From contig NZ_CP007440.1 of assembly GCF_001579845.1 (NCBI RefSeq), forward strand, positions 5,416,029-5,480,028: 64,000 nucleotides of DNA. The letters are read 5' to 3'. Every line of letters starts with the position of its first letter. Position 1 is the stretch's first letter. The notes beneath the pieces were generated by a model. That model did no database searches, was not told where the DNA came from, and saw nothing but the letters and a program-made list of their open reading frames with translations. Origin of the DNA: Rhodoplanes sp. Z2-YC6860. GTDB taxonomy: Bacteria > Pseudomonadota > Alphaproteobacteria > Rhizobiales > Xanthobacteraceae. The position numbers and the translations under genes are program-made. This document shows, piece by piece, positions 33,972 to 41,023 of this stretch.

Positions 33972-34931
33972 TCAGCCGCTCTCGACCGTGGCCTCGATGC
34001 GGCGAGACGGCAAAGCCACATTGCGTGCAAGTCCGAGCGCCGCCAAACCTCGAATGGTGAGCCAGGCCACGTCGGGTTCACGCCAATCACGGCCATGCCG
34101 CGCGGAACGAGGGTCCGCATGGTGGTTGTTGTGCCAGCCCTCGCCGTTCGTCAGCAGCGCGACGAGCAGGTTGTTGCGGCTGTTGTCCGGCGTATCGAAA
34201 CTTCGATAGCCCCACACGTGCGTTGCCGAATTGATCGACCACGACGCGTGCCAGACCAACACGGTTCGCACCGCGGCACCCCAGACCAGCAGGCTCGAGC
34301 CGAACTGGATCGACTCCATGGTCGAAGCACCCTGAGCCATTGCCACGCCGAATCCCGCCGCGAAATAGAGGACCCAGGTCGACAGCGCCAGCTTGAGCCA
34401 ATTGTCGGAGGTTTCCAGCCGCGCATAGAACGGATCGCTCATCAGATCGGCGGCGTAGCGGCCGATCAACGGCCCGGCTTCCGTGTTGTCGCTCTTGATC
34501 ACCAGCCAGCCGATGTGCCCCCACACGAAGCTTCGCAGCGGGGTGTGCGGATCCAGCTCTTCGTCGGCGACATGGTGGTGCCGCCGATGCCACGCAACCC
34601 AGACAGTCGGCGATTCCTCTGCGCAGCACGCGCCCAGAACGGCGAGCGTCCGCTCCAGCCAACGCGGAGAGGAAAAGCTGCGGTGGGTCAGCAGCCGATG
34701 GTAGCCGAGATTGATGCCGAGCGTGCCAAAGACGTAAAGCCCAAGCCCCATCAACACGACGCCGGTCCAACTGAAGAACCAGGGGATGAAGGCAAGCAGC
34801 GCGACGAGATGCGCAGCAGCAATTGGGACGGCGTATCGCCACTTGATGCGCCGGGAATAGCCAGATGCAGGAGCCGGCGCGTGGGCGGTATCGCCAGCTC
34901 CGACCGGTTGGATGTTCACGTTGGCCTGCAA
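33972..34931 (-). CDS. Acyl-CoA/acyl-lipid desaturase, membrane di-iron type
   Basis: A 319-residue integral membrane protein. The three His boxes HRLLTH, HRRHHH and HNNHH are intact, separated by hydrophobic segments of the usual length, so it should bind a di-iron centre. It belongs to the stearoyl-CoA-type delta-9 desaturases (FADS type 1), which introduce a double bond into saturated acyl chains. The first 25 residues are hydrophilic. It is transcribed alone; nothing in its surroundings tells how it is regulated. Confidence 0.93.
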   Translation of the reverse strand: MQANVNIQPVGAGDTAHAPAPASGYSRRIKWRYAVPIAAAHLVALLAFIPWFFSWTGVVLMGLGLYVFGTLGINLGYHRLLTHRSFSSPRWLERTLAVLGACCAEESPTVWVAWHRRHHHVADEELDPHTPLRSFVWGHIGWLVIKSDNTEAGPLIGRYAADLMSDPFYARLETSDNWLKLALSTWVLYFAAGFGVAMAQGASTMESIQFGSSLLVWGAAVRTVLVWHASWSINSATHVWGYRSFDTPDNSRNNLLVALLTNGEGWHNNHHADPRSARHGRDWREPDVAWLTIRGLAALGLARNVALPSRRIEATVESG

Positions 34932-35213
34932 AGGAATTGCCCCTCAATAAGGCGATAGCATCACCCGCCTCACCGGCTTACGCAACGCGTCCCGCTGACG
35001 GCCAAGCCCTCGGTCGGTAACGAGGTGGGGGCGACCTGCCCGTCGTTATCCCTCGGGATTTCCGGCTTTCGTCGGCTTTTCCACGCTAATTCCTACCGAG
35101 CGGCTCGCCACCGCACACGAATCATGGCTCCTTAACCAGCCAAAATGCGACCCAGCCTATCGCTGGAACCAACCGCCTCAGCCTGAGCTTGTCATCCCAA
35201 AGCGGGGTGTCTC

Positions 35214-35480
35214 ATGAGCGACTACCGGCCACGTAACCAGGACTTCCTCGATCTCGACGCCGGACGCGAGAACGTCGGCGTCACCATTGCCGCGATCTTC
35301 GGCGTGATCGGCTTCACGATGATGCTGGTTGTCGGCGCCTATCTTACCGATGCTTATAACCCCGCCTCGACCGGCTTCAGCGCGGCGCTCGCCAGGTCCG
35401 CGCCGCCCGCGGCCACCGTCGCGCAACAGCCTGCGGCCACGCCGGTCAGCCAGCTTGTGGTGCCCCGCTCGGGTTCGTGA
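35214..35480 (+). CDS. Small single-pass membrane protein
   Basis: An 88-residue protein. The N-terminus MSDYRPRNQDFLDLDAGREN is hydrophilic, a transmembrane helix spans about residues 23-45 (VTIAAIFGVIGFTMMLVVGA), and the C-terminal half is Ala/Pro-rich and disordered. No family recognised. The composition and the ATG directly after a non-coding promoter-like stretch support a real gene. It is convergent with phoD. Confidence 0.65.
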   Translation: MSDYRPRNQDFLDLDAGRENVGVTIAAIFGVIGFTMMLVVGAYLTDAYNPASTGFSAALARSAPPAATVAQQPAATPVSQLVVPRSGS

Positions 35481-35511
35481 CGCGCGCTTCGCGAAGACGA
35501 AGCGGCCGCCC

Positions 35512-37098
35512 CTAACCCATCTTCGGATCGAGCCTGGTCGACCATAGCGCGCGGTCGTCCAGGTCTTTCAACGTCACGGTCATCGCGCCGGTCGGCCCGT
35601 CGATCGCGACGTGGCCGAAGAACTGGTAGCCGAGCGCGGGTGACAGGTTCTGCCCCTGCTCCTTGGTCGGCGCCTTGATGAATTTGAGCTGCGGACCAAA
35701 CGTATTGTCGAGCGTGTTCGGGCCGAACGTGCCGGCATTGATCGGCCCTGAGACGAACTCCCAGAACGGCTCGAAATCCTGAAACTGAGCGAGGTTCGGA
35801 TCGTAGTAATGCGCGGCCGTGTAGTGCACATCGGCGGTGAGCCACACCGTGTTGCGCACACCGGCATGCTTGACGAACGACAGGAGGTCGGCGATTTCGA
35901 GCTCGCGGCCGCGCGCAGGTCCGTCGCCTTGCGCCACGGCCTCGGCTCCCCAACTCTTCACATAGTCCTGATAGACGATCAGGCCGATCGGCATGTCGGC
36001 CGCGATCACCTTCCAGGTCGCGCGCGAATTGGCGAGACCCCGCTTGAGCCACTGCACCTGCTGCGGCCCGAGGAAATACGCGTCGGGCCCGTAGCTCGTC
36101 TGAAGGTTCTCGCCGTTCGGTCCGCGATAGGTGCGCATGTCGAGCATGAACACATCGAGCAGCGGACCGTAGGAGATTTTCCGGTACACACGGCCGGGCT
36201 CGGCCGGCTCGAAACGCATCGGCATGTATTCGTGGAACGCCTTGGCGGCGCGCACGGCGAGCTGCATCGCGTTCTTGTCGGCGTATTTCATGCCGGGCCG
36301 TGTCAGCGGCTCGCCCGGCCACCAGTTGTTGTAGACCTCGTGATCGTCCCATTGCGCGAACATCGGCACTTCGGCGTTGAAGGCGCGGAAGTTCTTGTCG
36401 AGCAGATTGTATTTGTGGGCGCCGCGGAATTCGGCGAGCGTCTCCGCGTTCTTCGACTTCTCCTCGGTGACGATGTTCTTCCACATCGTGCCGTCGGGAA
36501 GCTTCACCTCGGCCTGGATCGGTCCGTCGGCATAGATCGTGTCGCCGGAGTGGATGAAGAAGTCCGGGCGGTTCTTCTGCATCGAGGCATAGCAGCGCAT
36601 GCCGCCGCGCGCTTCGTCGATGCCCCAGCCCTGCCCCGCGACATCGCCGGACCACACGAACGAGACCGAGCGCTGGTCGGCCGGCGCGGTGCGAAAGCGG
36701 CCGACCACCGGCTCGCCTTGGATCGTCGGCTGCGCGAGGTCCTGGAATCGGATGCGGTAGAAGATGTCCTGGCCGGCCGGCAGGTTCTCGATCAACACCT
36801 TGCCGGTGAAATCGTTGTCCGGCAGCGCATCGACGAACACGCCGGAGTGGATGGTCTTGAAGCTCTCGACGGTGGAGACCTCGACCTGCATGCGCGAGGC
36901 GCGGTCGGCACGGGCCCAGACCATGCCGGAGTCGGTGCTCACGTCTCCGGACTGCACCCCGTGGCTCACCGCGGGCCGGTCGGCGGCGCGGCTGAGATAG
37001 GGTCGCGCGATGCCCGAGACGCCCGTGATCAGCGCTGTCGAGCCCAGAGTTTTCAGCAGCTTCCTGCGGTTCAGTGCCTGACCGATGCGGATCGCCAT
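35512..37098 (-). CDS. phoD: PhoD-type alkaline phosphatase/phosphodiesterase
   Basis: A 528-residue Tat-exported protein (signal RRKLLKTLGSTALITG). The N-terminal beta domain (about 45-140) includes VSHGVQSGDVSTDSGMVWAR. The metallophosphatase core shows HSGDTIYADGP, QWDDHEVYNNWWPGE, FMLDMRTYRGP and LTADVHYTAAHYYDP, giving the Asp, Asn and His ligands of the Fe/Ca active site. The enzyme frees phosphate from mono- and diesters in the periplasm. A run of TTGTCAC-like direct repeats at 11-bp spacing upstream fits PhoB control. AGAGGAAG precedes the ATG. Confidence 0.93.
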   Translation of the reverse strand: MAIRIGQALNRRKLLKTLGSTALITGVSGIARPYLSRAADRPAVSHGVQSGDVSTDSGMVWARADRASRMQVEVSTVESFKTIHSGVFVDALPDNDFTGKVLIENLPAGQDIFYRIRFQDLAQPTIQGEPVVGRFRTAPADQRSVSFVWSGDVAGQGWGIDEARGGMRCYASMQKNRPDFFIHSGDTIYADGPIQAEVKLPDGTMWKNIVTEEKSKNAETLAEFRGAHKYNLLDKNFRAFNAEVPMFAQWDDHEVYNNWWPGEPLTRPGMKYADKNAMQLAVRAAKAFHEYMPMRFEPAEPGRVYRKISYGPLLDVFMLDMRTYRGPNGENLQTSYGPDAYFLGPQQVQWLKRGLANSRATWKVIAADMPIGLIVYQDYVKSWGAEAVAQGDGPARGRELEIADLLSFVKHAGVRNTVWLTADVHYTAAHYYDPNLAQFQDFEPFWEFVSGPINAGTFGPNTLDNTFGPQLKFIKAPTKEQGQNLSPALGYQFFGHVAIDGPTGAMTVTLKDLDDRALWSTRLDPKMG

Positions 37099-37143
37099 GG
37101 CGACTTCCTCTTGAATGATTCCAACGAACGCTGCCCGGCCCGC

Positions 37144-37183
37144 CTGACAATGCCCCGACGATCTTGCGACAGTCCCGTGACAA
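37144..37183 (-). promoter_or_regulatory. PHO box: four 11-bp-spaced repeats upstream of phoD
   Basis: Read on the minus strand the heptamers are TTGTCAC (37183-37177), CTGTCGC (37172-37166), TCGTCGG (37161-37155, weak) and TTGTCAG (37150-37144), each 11 bases after the last. This is the arrangement of the PhoB consensus CTGTCAT-N4-CTGTCAC, here as two tandem boxes 46-85 bases before the phoD start. Confidence 0.75.
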
Positions 37184-37258
37184 TACCAGGATGCGGCTTG
37201 ATCGGACGCCTGTGTCAGGGCAAGGCTAGCTTACACGGACCGATGGTACGGACTGCAC

Positions 37259-37816
37259 ATGATCAGGCTTCGCCACTCATTTTATGCTGTCGCCGCTGCG
37301 GCGCTGGTCGCGGGCATCCCGGTTGTGCCCGCTGCAGCACAGCAGCAAACTGCCCCCCAGAACGCTCAGCAGCCACAGCAGACAACCGCAACCTATGAGG
37401 ATTGGATCGTGCGCTGCGAGACGGTCCAGGGCCCTCCCGTGCGCAAGAGCTGCGAGATGGTGCAATACACCCAGGCCAAGGGCGGCCAGGGTGTGATCTC
37501 GCAGGTCGCGATCGGCCGCGCGTCCAAAACCGATCCGCTCAAGCTCGTGGTGCAGTTGCCGATCGGCATCTGGCTGCCGAGCGGCGTCAAGGTCGTCTCT
37601 GACGCGAAGGACCCGGGCCTGCTCACGACCTTCAAGCGCTGCCTGCCGCAGGCCTGCTTCGCCGACATCGACATCACCGATGCCACGCTGCGCCGCTATC
37701 GCACGACAGTCGACCAGGGATCGCTGCAGTTCAAAGACGGCAATCAGAAGGACGCATCGCTGCCGGTGTCGTTCAAGGGCTTCGGCACGGCGCTGGACGC
37801 GCTGGCGAGGGAGTAG
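37259..37816 (+). CDS. Invasion-associated locus B (IalB)-family protein
   Basis: A 185-residue exported protein. The signal peptide ends VVPAAAQQ, and a Gln-rich linker follows. The IalB domain begins YEDWIVRCETVQGPPVRKSC, and includes LPIGIWLPSGVKV, FKRCLPQACFADIDIT. Four cysteines are arranged as two probable disulfides, as in the family. IalB was named in Bartonella for a role in erythrocyte entry, but relatives are widespread in free-living rhizobia with unknown role. It is divergent from phoD across 160 bases that include the PHO box, so it might also respond to phosphate. Confidence 0.9.
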   Translation: MIRLRHSFYAVAAAALVAGIPVVPAAAQQQTAPQNAQQPQQTTATYEDWIVRCETVQGPPVRKSCEMVQYTQAKGGQGVISQVAIGRASKTDPLKLVVQLPIGIWLPSGVKVVSDAKDPGLLTTFKRCLPQACFADIDITDATLRRYRTTVDQGSLQFKDGNQKDASLPVSFKGFGTALDALARE

Positions 37817-37953
37817 CCGGATAGCGATTTGGATGTGCGGATCCGTGCAGGGGCAGAAATTGGCCTGTGACTTGCCGGGTTCTGCGCTCTGTTCCCGGAA
37901 CCATCGTCTGGATTGAGTCTTTACTCTCTGTCGGGCGGGCGACGGAGAGCATC

Positions 37954-38313
37954 ATGGGCCAGGCATTCAAACCGATTGCGCTGGTGGTCGAAGACGACCA
38001 GGATCAGCGCGATCTTTTAAGCGTGTTGCTGGAGGAAGCTGAGTTTCACGTGTTCGCCTGCGAGAGTGCCGAAGCTGCTCTGGGCATTCTGGACAAGTAC
38101 GGGTCTGCCATGTCGATGGTGGTCACCGACGTGCAACTCGCGGGCCGCATGAGCGGCGCAGATTTGGCTCACGTGGCCAAGCATCGCCACCCGAATTTGT
38201 CGGTCATCGTCACTTCGGGCAGCACCGAGCCTGCGCTTCCGTCCGATACCCTGTTCATGCCGAAGCCGTGGCGCGCGCTCGACATCTTGCGCGAAGCTGA
38301 GCGGGTGCACTGA
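37954..38313 (+). CDS. Single-domain response regulator
   Basis: A 119-residue receiver. The acidic residues are in VVEDDQDQ (about 11-18), the phosphoacceptor is Asp59 in VVTDVQLAG, the switch Ser/Thr is in VTSGST and the Lys in FMPKPW. No output domain and no kinase gene is adjacent, so its partner lies elsewhere. GGAGAG precedes the ATG. It ends at a strong terminator. It is not especially similar to the receiver at 8.4 kb beyond the fold. Confidence 0.9.
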   Translation: MGQAFKPIALVVEDDQDQRDLLSVLLEEAEFHVFACESAEAALGILDKYGSAMSMVVTDVQLAGRMSGADLAHVAKHRHPNLSVIVTSGSTEPALPSDTLFMPKPWRALDILREAERVH

Positions 38314-38340
38314 CAACCGCGCGGCTCTCGTGAGCTCATA

Positions 38341-38376
38341 AAGGAAGGGCCCGCACATCGCGGGCCCTTCCTTTTG
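38341..38376. terminator. Bidirectional terminator
   Basis: A 14-base-pair stem AAGGAAGGGCCCGC/GCGGGCCCTTCCTT with a short loop and a TTTT run. It serves the receiver gene on the plus strand and the CsbD gene on the minus strand. Confidence 0.9.
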
Positions 38377-38386
38377 TGTTTTCGGC

Positions 38387-38566
38387 TCAGTGTTTGCTGT
38401 CGCGCAGCGAGTCCTTGATGCCGCCCACGGCGTTTTGCACCTTGCCCTTCAATTGGTCGGTCTTGCCTTCGGCCTCAGTCTTCTTGTCGCCGGTCACCTT
38501 GCCGGCGAACTCCTTGACTTTGCCCTTCGCCTGCTCAACGGAACCTTCGATACGGTCTTTGTCCAT
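38387..38566 (-). CDS. CsbD-family general stress protein
   Basis: A 59-residue, highly charged protein: MDKDRIEGSVEQAKGKVKEF, with GKVTGDKKTEAEGKTDQLKG. This matches the CsbD pattern of amphipathic repeats. Two ATGs stand in tandem; the second was chosen as it is six bases from GGAGG, but the upstream one would add just one Met. In alphaproteobacteria such genes are typical EcfG (general stress) targets, and an EcfG-like promoter is present upstream. Confidence 0.92.
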   Translation of the reverse strand: MDKDRIEGSVEQAKGKVKEFAGKVTGDKKTEAEGKTDQLKGKVQNAVGGIKDSLRDSKH

Positions 38567-38590
38567 CATTGTCCTCCATATGCCAGGGAC

Positions 38591-38615
38591 AACGCGCTGA
38601 AGCGGCGATTGCTCC
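38591..38615 (-). promoter_or_regulatory. Candidate EcfG-type stress promoter
   Basis: On the minus strand GGAGC-N16-CGTT is close to the EcfG consensus GGAAC-N16/17-CGTT (one mismatch), 24 bases before the CsbD start. The gene class supports it. Confidence 0.5.
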
Positions 38616-38664
38616 AGCGGAACAAAGGTTCATATGCGGCATTGCTTGGGCAGGAGTGCGTTCG

Positions 38665-38850
38665 ATGCGCGTGATCGGCCCGAATCTCGTCAAAGCGGAA
38701 TTGTTTCTGATCGTCTTGGCGGCGTTGTGCCTGGTCGGCGCGGCCATCGCGCTGATTGCCCAGCACAGCGAGCCCACCAGCACGACGGCCGAGGAACGGG
38801 AACCGGTCAGCCGGCCCCTGCCCGCGGGTCCGCGCACGTTCCAACCGTAA
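38665..38850 (+). CDS. Small single-pass membrane protein
   Basis: A 61-residue protein beginning MRVIGPNLVKAELFLIVLAA. One transmembrane helix spans about residues 10-35, followed by a charged, Pro-rich cytosolic or periplasmic tail ending RPLPAGPRTFQP. CAGGAG precedes the ATG. It is divergent from CsbD. No family recognised. Confidence 0.55.
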   Translation: MRVIGPNLVKAELFLIVLAALCLVGAAIALIAQHSEPTSTTAEEREPVSRPLPAGPRTFQP

Positions 38851-38926
38851 CGGCACGCGTCAGCGCCAGTAGGAACTCCAGCTCCGGCCGGCACTCTTGC
38901 GTCCGCCATTCTGAGATTGCCGCTGT

Positions 38927-39208
38927 TCACTGGTGTCGCCCTGATCGAGGTCGCGCGCGGCGGCATATCGAATCTGACCGATCGCCTCGACCGCCCGGCG
39001 CGACCTGGATATGCGGCCGTGCCGGCTCTGCTTGTGTCGCCTCGCCGGGCGCAGGCTTCACGCAGCGCTCCGGTGCAGCGGTCCCTGCCATCAGCTCGCT
39101 TTCGGCCTGCCGCCAATGATCCCGATCGCGGCCATCCGGCCGGCCCTGCTCGATCCAGAGAAAGAAGGCGCGCTCGCGTATGCGCTGTTCCAATTCGTCG
39201 CCGGGCAT
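38927..39208 (-). CDS. DUF2934-domain protein
   Basis: A 93-residue protein. Residues 8-37, QRIRERAFFLWIEQGRPDGR then DRDHWRQAESEL, match the DUF2934 signature (IRxRAYxLWexeGxPxGrdxeHWxxAExEl) closely. The rest is Pro/Arg-rich with no structure visible. GGGAGCG precedes the ATG. The domain is short and common in rhizobia; its function is unknown. The gene follows the HTH-like gene by 63 bases on the same strand. Confidence 0.8.
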   Translation of the reverse strand: MPGDELEQRIRERAFFLWIEQGRPDGRDRDHWRQAESELMAGTAAPERCVKPAPGEATQAEPARPHIQVAPGGRGDRSDSICRRARPRSGRHQ

Positions 39209-39271
39209 TGCATCGCTCCCTGTGTCCGGATCAACCGAAACAGCAGGCGCGCGTTCCGGGCTCCCTTCGCT

Positions 39272-39505
39272 TCAAGACGAAGGGGAGAGAGCGCTCTTGC
39301 TCCTTCTGGAGTCCCGATCAAACCGGAAACGGGCACGCGGCCTCGCCTGCACCTTGATCTGCAGGTCGTGCGCGCGCTTCTTGATGCTGCTCTCGGAGCG
39401 GCGCAGCTTGAGCGCGATGTTGCGCAGGTAAGTGCCTTTGTCCGCAAGCTCGCGCAGCTTGGCTTCGTCTTCAGGCGTCCAGGCGTAACTCGCGCGTTTC
39501 AGCAT
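39272..39505 (-). CDS. Small SANT/HTH-like DNA-binding protein
   Basis: A 77-residue protein. The core KRASYAWTPEDEAKLRELAD then KGTYLRNIALKLRRSESSIK has the helix-turn-helix spacing of Myb/SANT-like and GcrA-type N-termini (W-T-x-E-D-E-x-x-L). The tail is basic (KVQARPRARFRFDRDSRRSK). It is the promoter-proximal member of a pair with the DUF2934 gene. A 14-bp inverted repeat lies between it and the divergent PilZ gene. Confidence 0.7.
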   Translation of the reverse strand: MLKRASYAWTPEDEAKLRELADKGTYLRNIALKLRRSESSIKKRAHDLQIKVQARPRARFRFDRDSRRSKSALSPSS

Positions 39506-39569
39506 TTCAGGCTCCGGCGATGTCCCCCGACACATCGAATGTCTACGCCCCGGGCCTGATTCCGCTACT

Positions 39570-39668
39570 CAATTTGACATAGCGGAGCCGCGGCGGTCAG
39601 CTTGGGCCCGAAACGCCCGATATTTGAGCCCATCGGGGCGCCGCCACCTGGGCAGCTATGTCAAATTG
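39570..39668. promoter_or_regulatory. 14-bp inverted repeat in a divergent promoter
   Basis: CAATTTGACATAGC (39570-39583) is repeated exactly in reverse as GCTATGTCAAATTG (39655-39668), with 71 bases between. Each arm includes TTGACA. The region separates the HTH-like gene (minus) from the PilZ gene (plus). The arms are more likely two protein-binding sites than a hairpin, given the distance. Confidence 0.55.
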
Positions 39669-39728
39669 CAGAACAGCTTGAGGCGCCCGATTAACTCTCC
39701 CACAACCGGCCGCCGCTAAAAGCATGGC

Positions 39729-39980
39729 ATGAGCGCCAATCTTCGCAAACGTCCGCGCCACCCGCTGGATATGCGCGCTTATATCGAAACGCCGACGGCG
39801 GTCTCCGTCGCCGACGTGTCGGAGACTGGCGCCAAGCTTGTCGTCAAAGATCCTGCTTCGGTCCCCGACGAGTTTCTGCTCCGCCTTCGCCCCGACCTCA
39901 GGAAATGGTGTCGCGTCGTCTGGCGCGGCGCGGAGGAGGTCGGAATCGAATTCATTGCACCGCCGGACTTAAAAAATTGA
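39729..39980 (+). CDS. Small PilZ-domain protein
   Basis: An 83-residue protein. The N-terminal RKRPRHPL fits the RxxxR c-di-GMP motif and VADVSETGAKLVV fits D-x-S-x-x-G-x-x, so this copy, unlike the one at 1.8 kb, keeps both binding motifs. The remaining strands (WCRVVWRGAEEVGIEFIAPP) complete the barrel. Single-domain PilZ proteins act as c-di-GMP receptors that modulate motility or polysaccharide enzymes. The target is unknown. Confidence 0.85.
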   Translation: MSANLRKRPRHPLDMRAYIETPTAVSVADVSETGAKLVVKDPASVPDEFLLRLRPDLRKWCRVVWRGAEEVGIEFIAPPDLKN

Positions 39981-40006
39981 GCGCCTGCGCACGCGCCGCG
40001 GTTTCT

Positions 40007-40960
40007 TTAGCGCGACGCGCCTTCCGACAATCCCTTCGCCACCGGATCGAACAGCGCGTCGATGCCGATCGGCCCATCGATCAACTTCTGTTCCGCGAGA
40101 AAGCGCGCGACCATCTCGACGGCGCGGACGTTGACCGGCGTGAGGCCGTAAGGTAGCGGGTCGTTCTGGAATAGCTTCATCGTCGTCTCCCAGTGCTCAT
40201 GCGACCACGGCACCATGCTGGCGCCGAGCTGCCGCTCATAGGCGCGCGCCTTGCTCGACGCGAATGCCGCGAACACCGCACGCGCTACAGGCTCGTAGTC
40301 CTTCACGACTTCGAGGTTGACGACCATCACGTGGTTCGGCGGATAGATGCCGCTCTTCTGAAAATAGGCACGCTCGTCGGCCGGGTGATTGGGCAGCATG
40401 CGGCGAAACCGGCCGTGCTCGTACGCCTTGTCGCTCAGCTCCGGGATCAGGAGCCCATCGACCTCGCCGCGCAGCACGAGGTCTTCGAGATCGTCGTCGG
40501 TTAGGCTGAGCTTCACGCCCGGCGGCGTCGGAAAGCGCTGATTTCTCCGCGACACCCAATTGATCTCACCAGGGTCGAGCCCGTATTCGGCCTGGAACAG
40601 ACCGCGGGTCCACACCGCGGCCGTCATGGAATAGTCCGGCAACGCGATGGTCTTGCCGCGCAGATCGCCCGGCGCTTTCAGCGGGCTGCCCTGTAGCACA
40701 TGAATGATGTTGTGCCGGAAGGCGCGATACGGGAACACCGGCAGCGCCGTCAGCCAGCGCGCGCCGCGAGCGCGCATCATGATGTAATTGGAGATCGAGA
40801 ACTCGACGAGTTCGAACGGCTTGTGCTGCAAGCCGAGCTGGAACATCTCCCGCGTGCTGGCACGGCGATGACGCACCTCAATGCCGCCATATGTCCCCGA
40901 CAGAGAAGCGGTGTGTTCGTAGTCCTCGCATTGAACTTCGACTTGAGCAGCGACCGTCAT
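40007..40960 (-). CDS. 4,5-dihydroxyphthalate decarboxylase-like protein
   Basis: A 317-residue protein without a signal peptide. The layout (GTYGGIEVRHRRASTREMFQ, FELVEFSISNYIMMRARG, LPVFPYRAFRHNIIHVLQGS, ALPDYSMTAAVWTRGLFQAE, ending in YGLTPVNVRAVEMVARFLAE) fits the group around Pht5, a type II periplasmic-binding fold used cytosolically. Some members decarboxylate 4,5-dihydroxyphthalate; most have not been tested. GAAGGAAG precedes the ATG. It is followed on the minus side by a PilZ gene in the opposite direction and preceded by the A-T-TE enzyme 63 bases upstream, so they may be co-transcribed. Confidence 0.75.
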   Translation of the reverse strand: MTVAAQVEVQCEDYEHTASLSGTYGGIEVRHRRASTREMFQLGLQHKPFELVEFSISNYIMMRARGARWLTALPVFPYRAFRHNIIHVLQGSPLKAPGDLRGKTIALPDYSMTAAVWTRGLFQAEYGLDPGEINWVSRRNQRFPTPPGVKLSLTDDDLEDLVLRGEVDGLLIPELSDKAYEHGRFRRMLPNHPADERAYFQKSGIYPPNHVMVVNLEVVKDYEPVARAVFAAFASSKARAYERQLGASMVPWSHEHWETTMKLFQNDPLPYGLTPVNVRAVEMVARFLAEQKLIDGPIGIDALFDPVAKGLSEGASR

Positions 40961-41023
40961 CGGCACTTCCTTCAAAATGGATGTTGTCCGGCAAACATCG
41001 AAGCTTGCGGGGTTTTTTTGATA

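Noticed and set aside
35354-37183. A 600-codon frame overlapping phoD on the same strand
   Set aside because: Arg/His-rich shadow; the phoD frame has signal, catalytic motifs and a ribosome site.
39570-39668. The inverted TTGACA arms as two divergent sigma-70 promoters
   Set aside because: No acceptable -10 sequence lies 16-18 bases beyond either arm in the direction of the genes.
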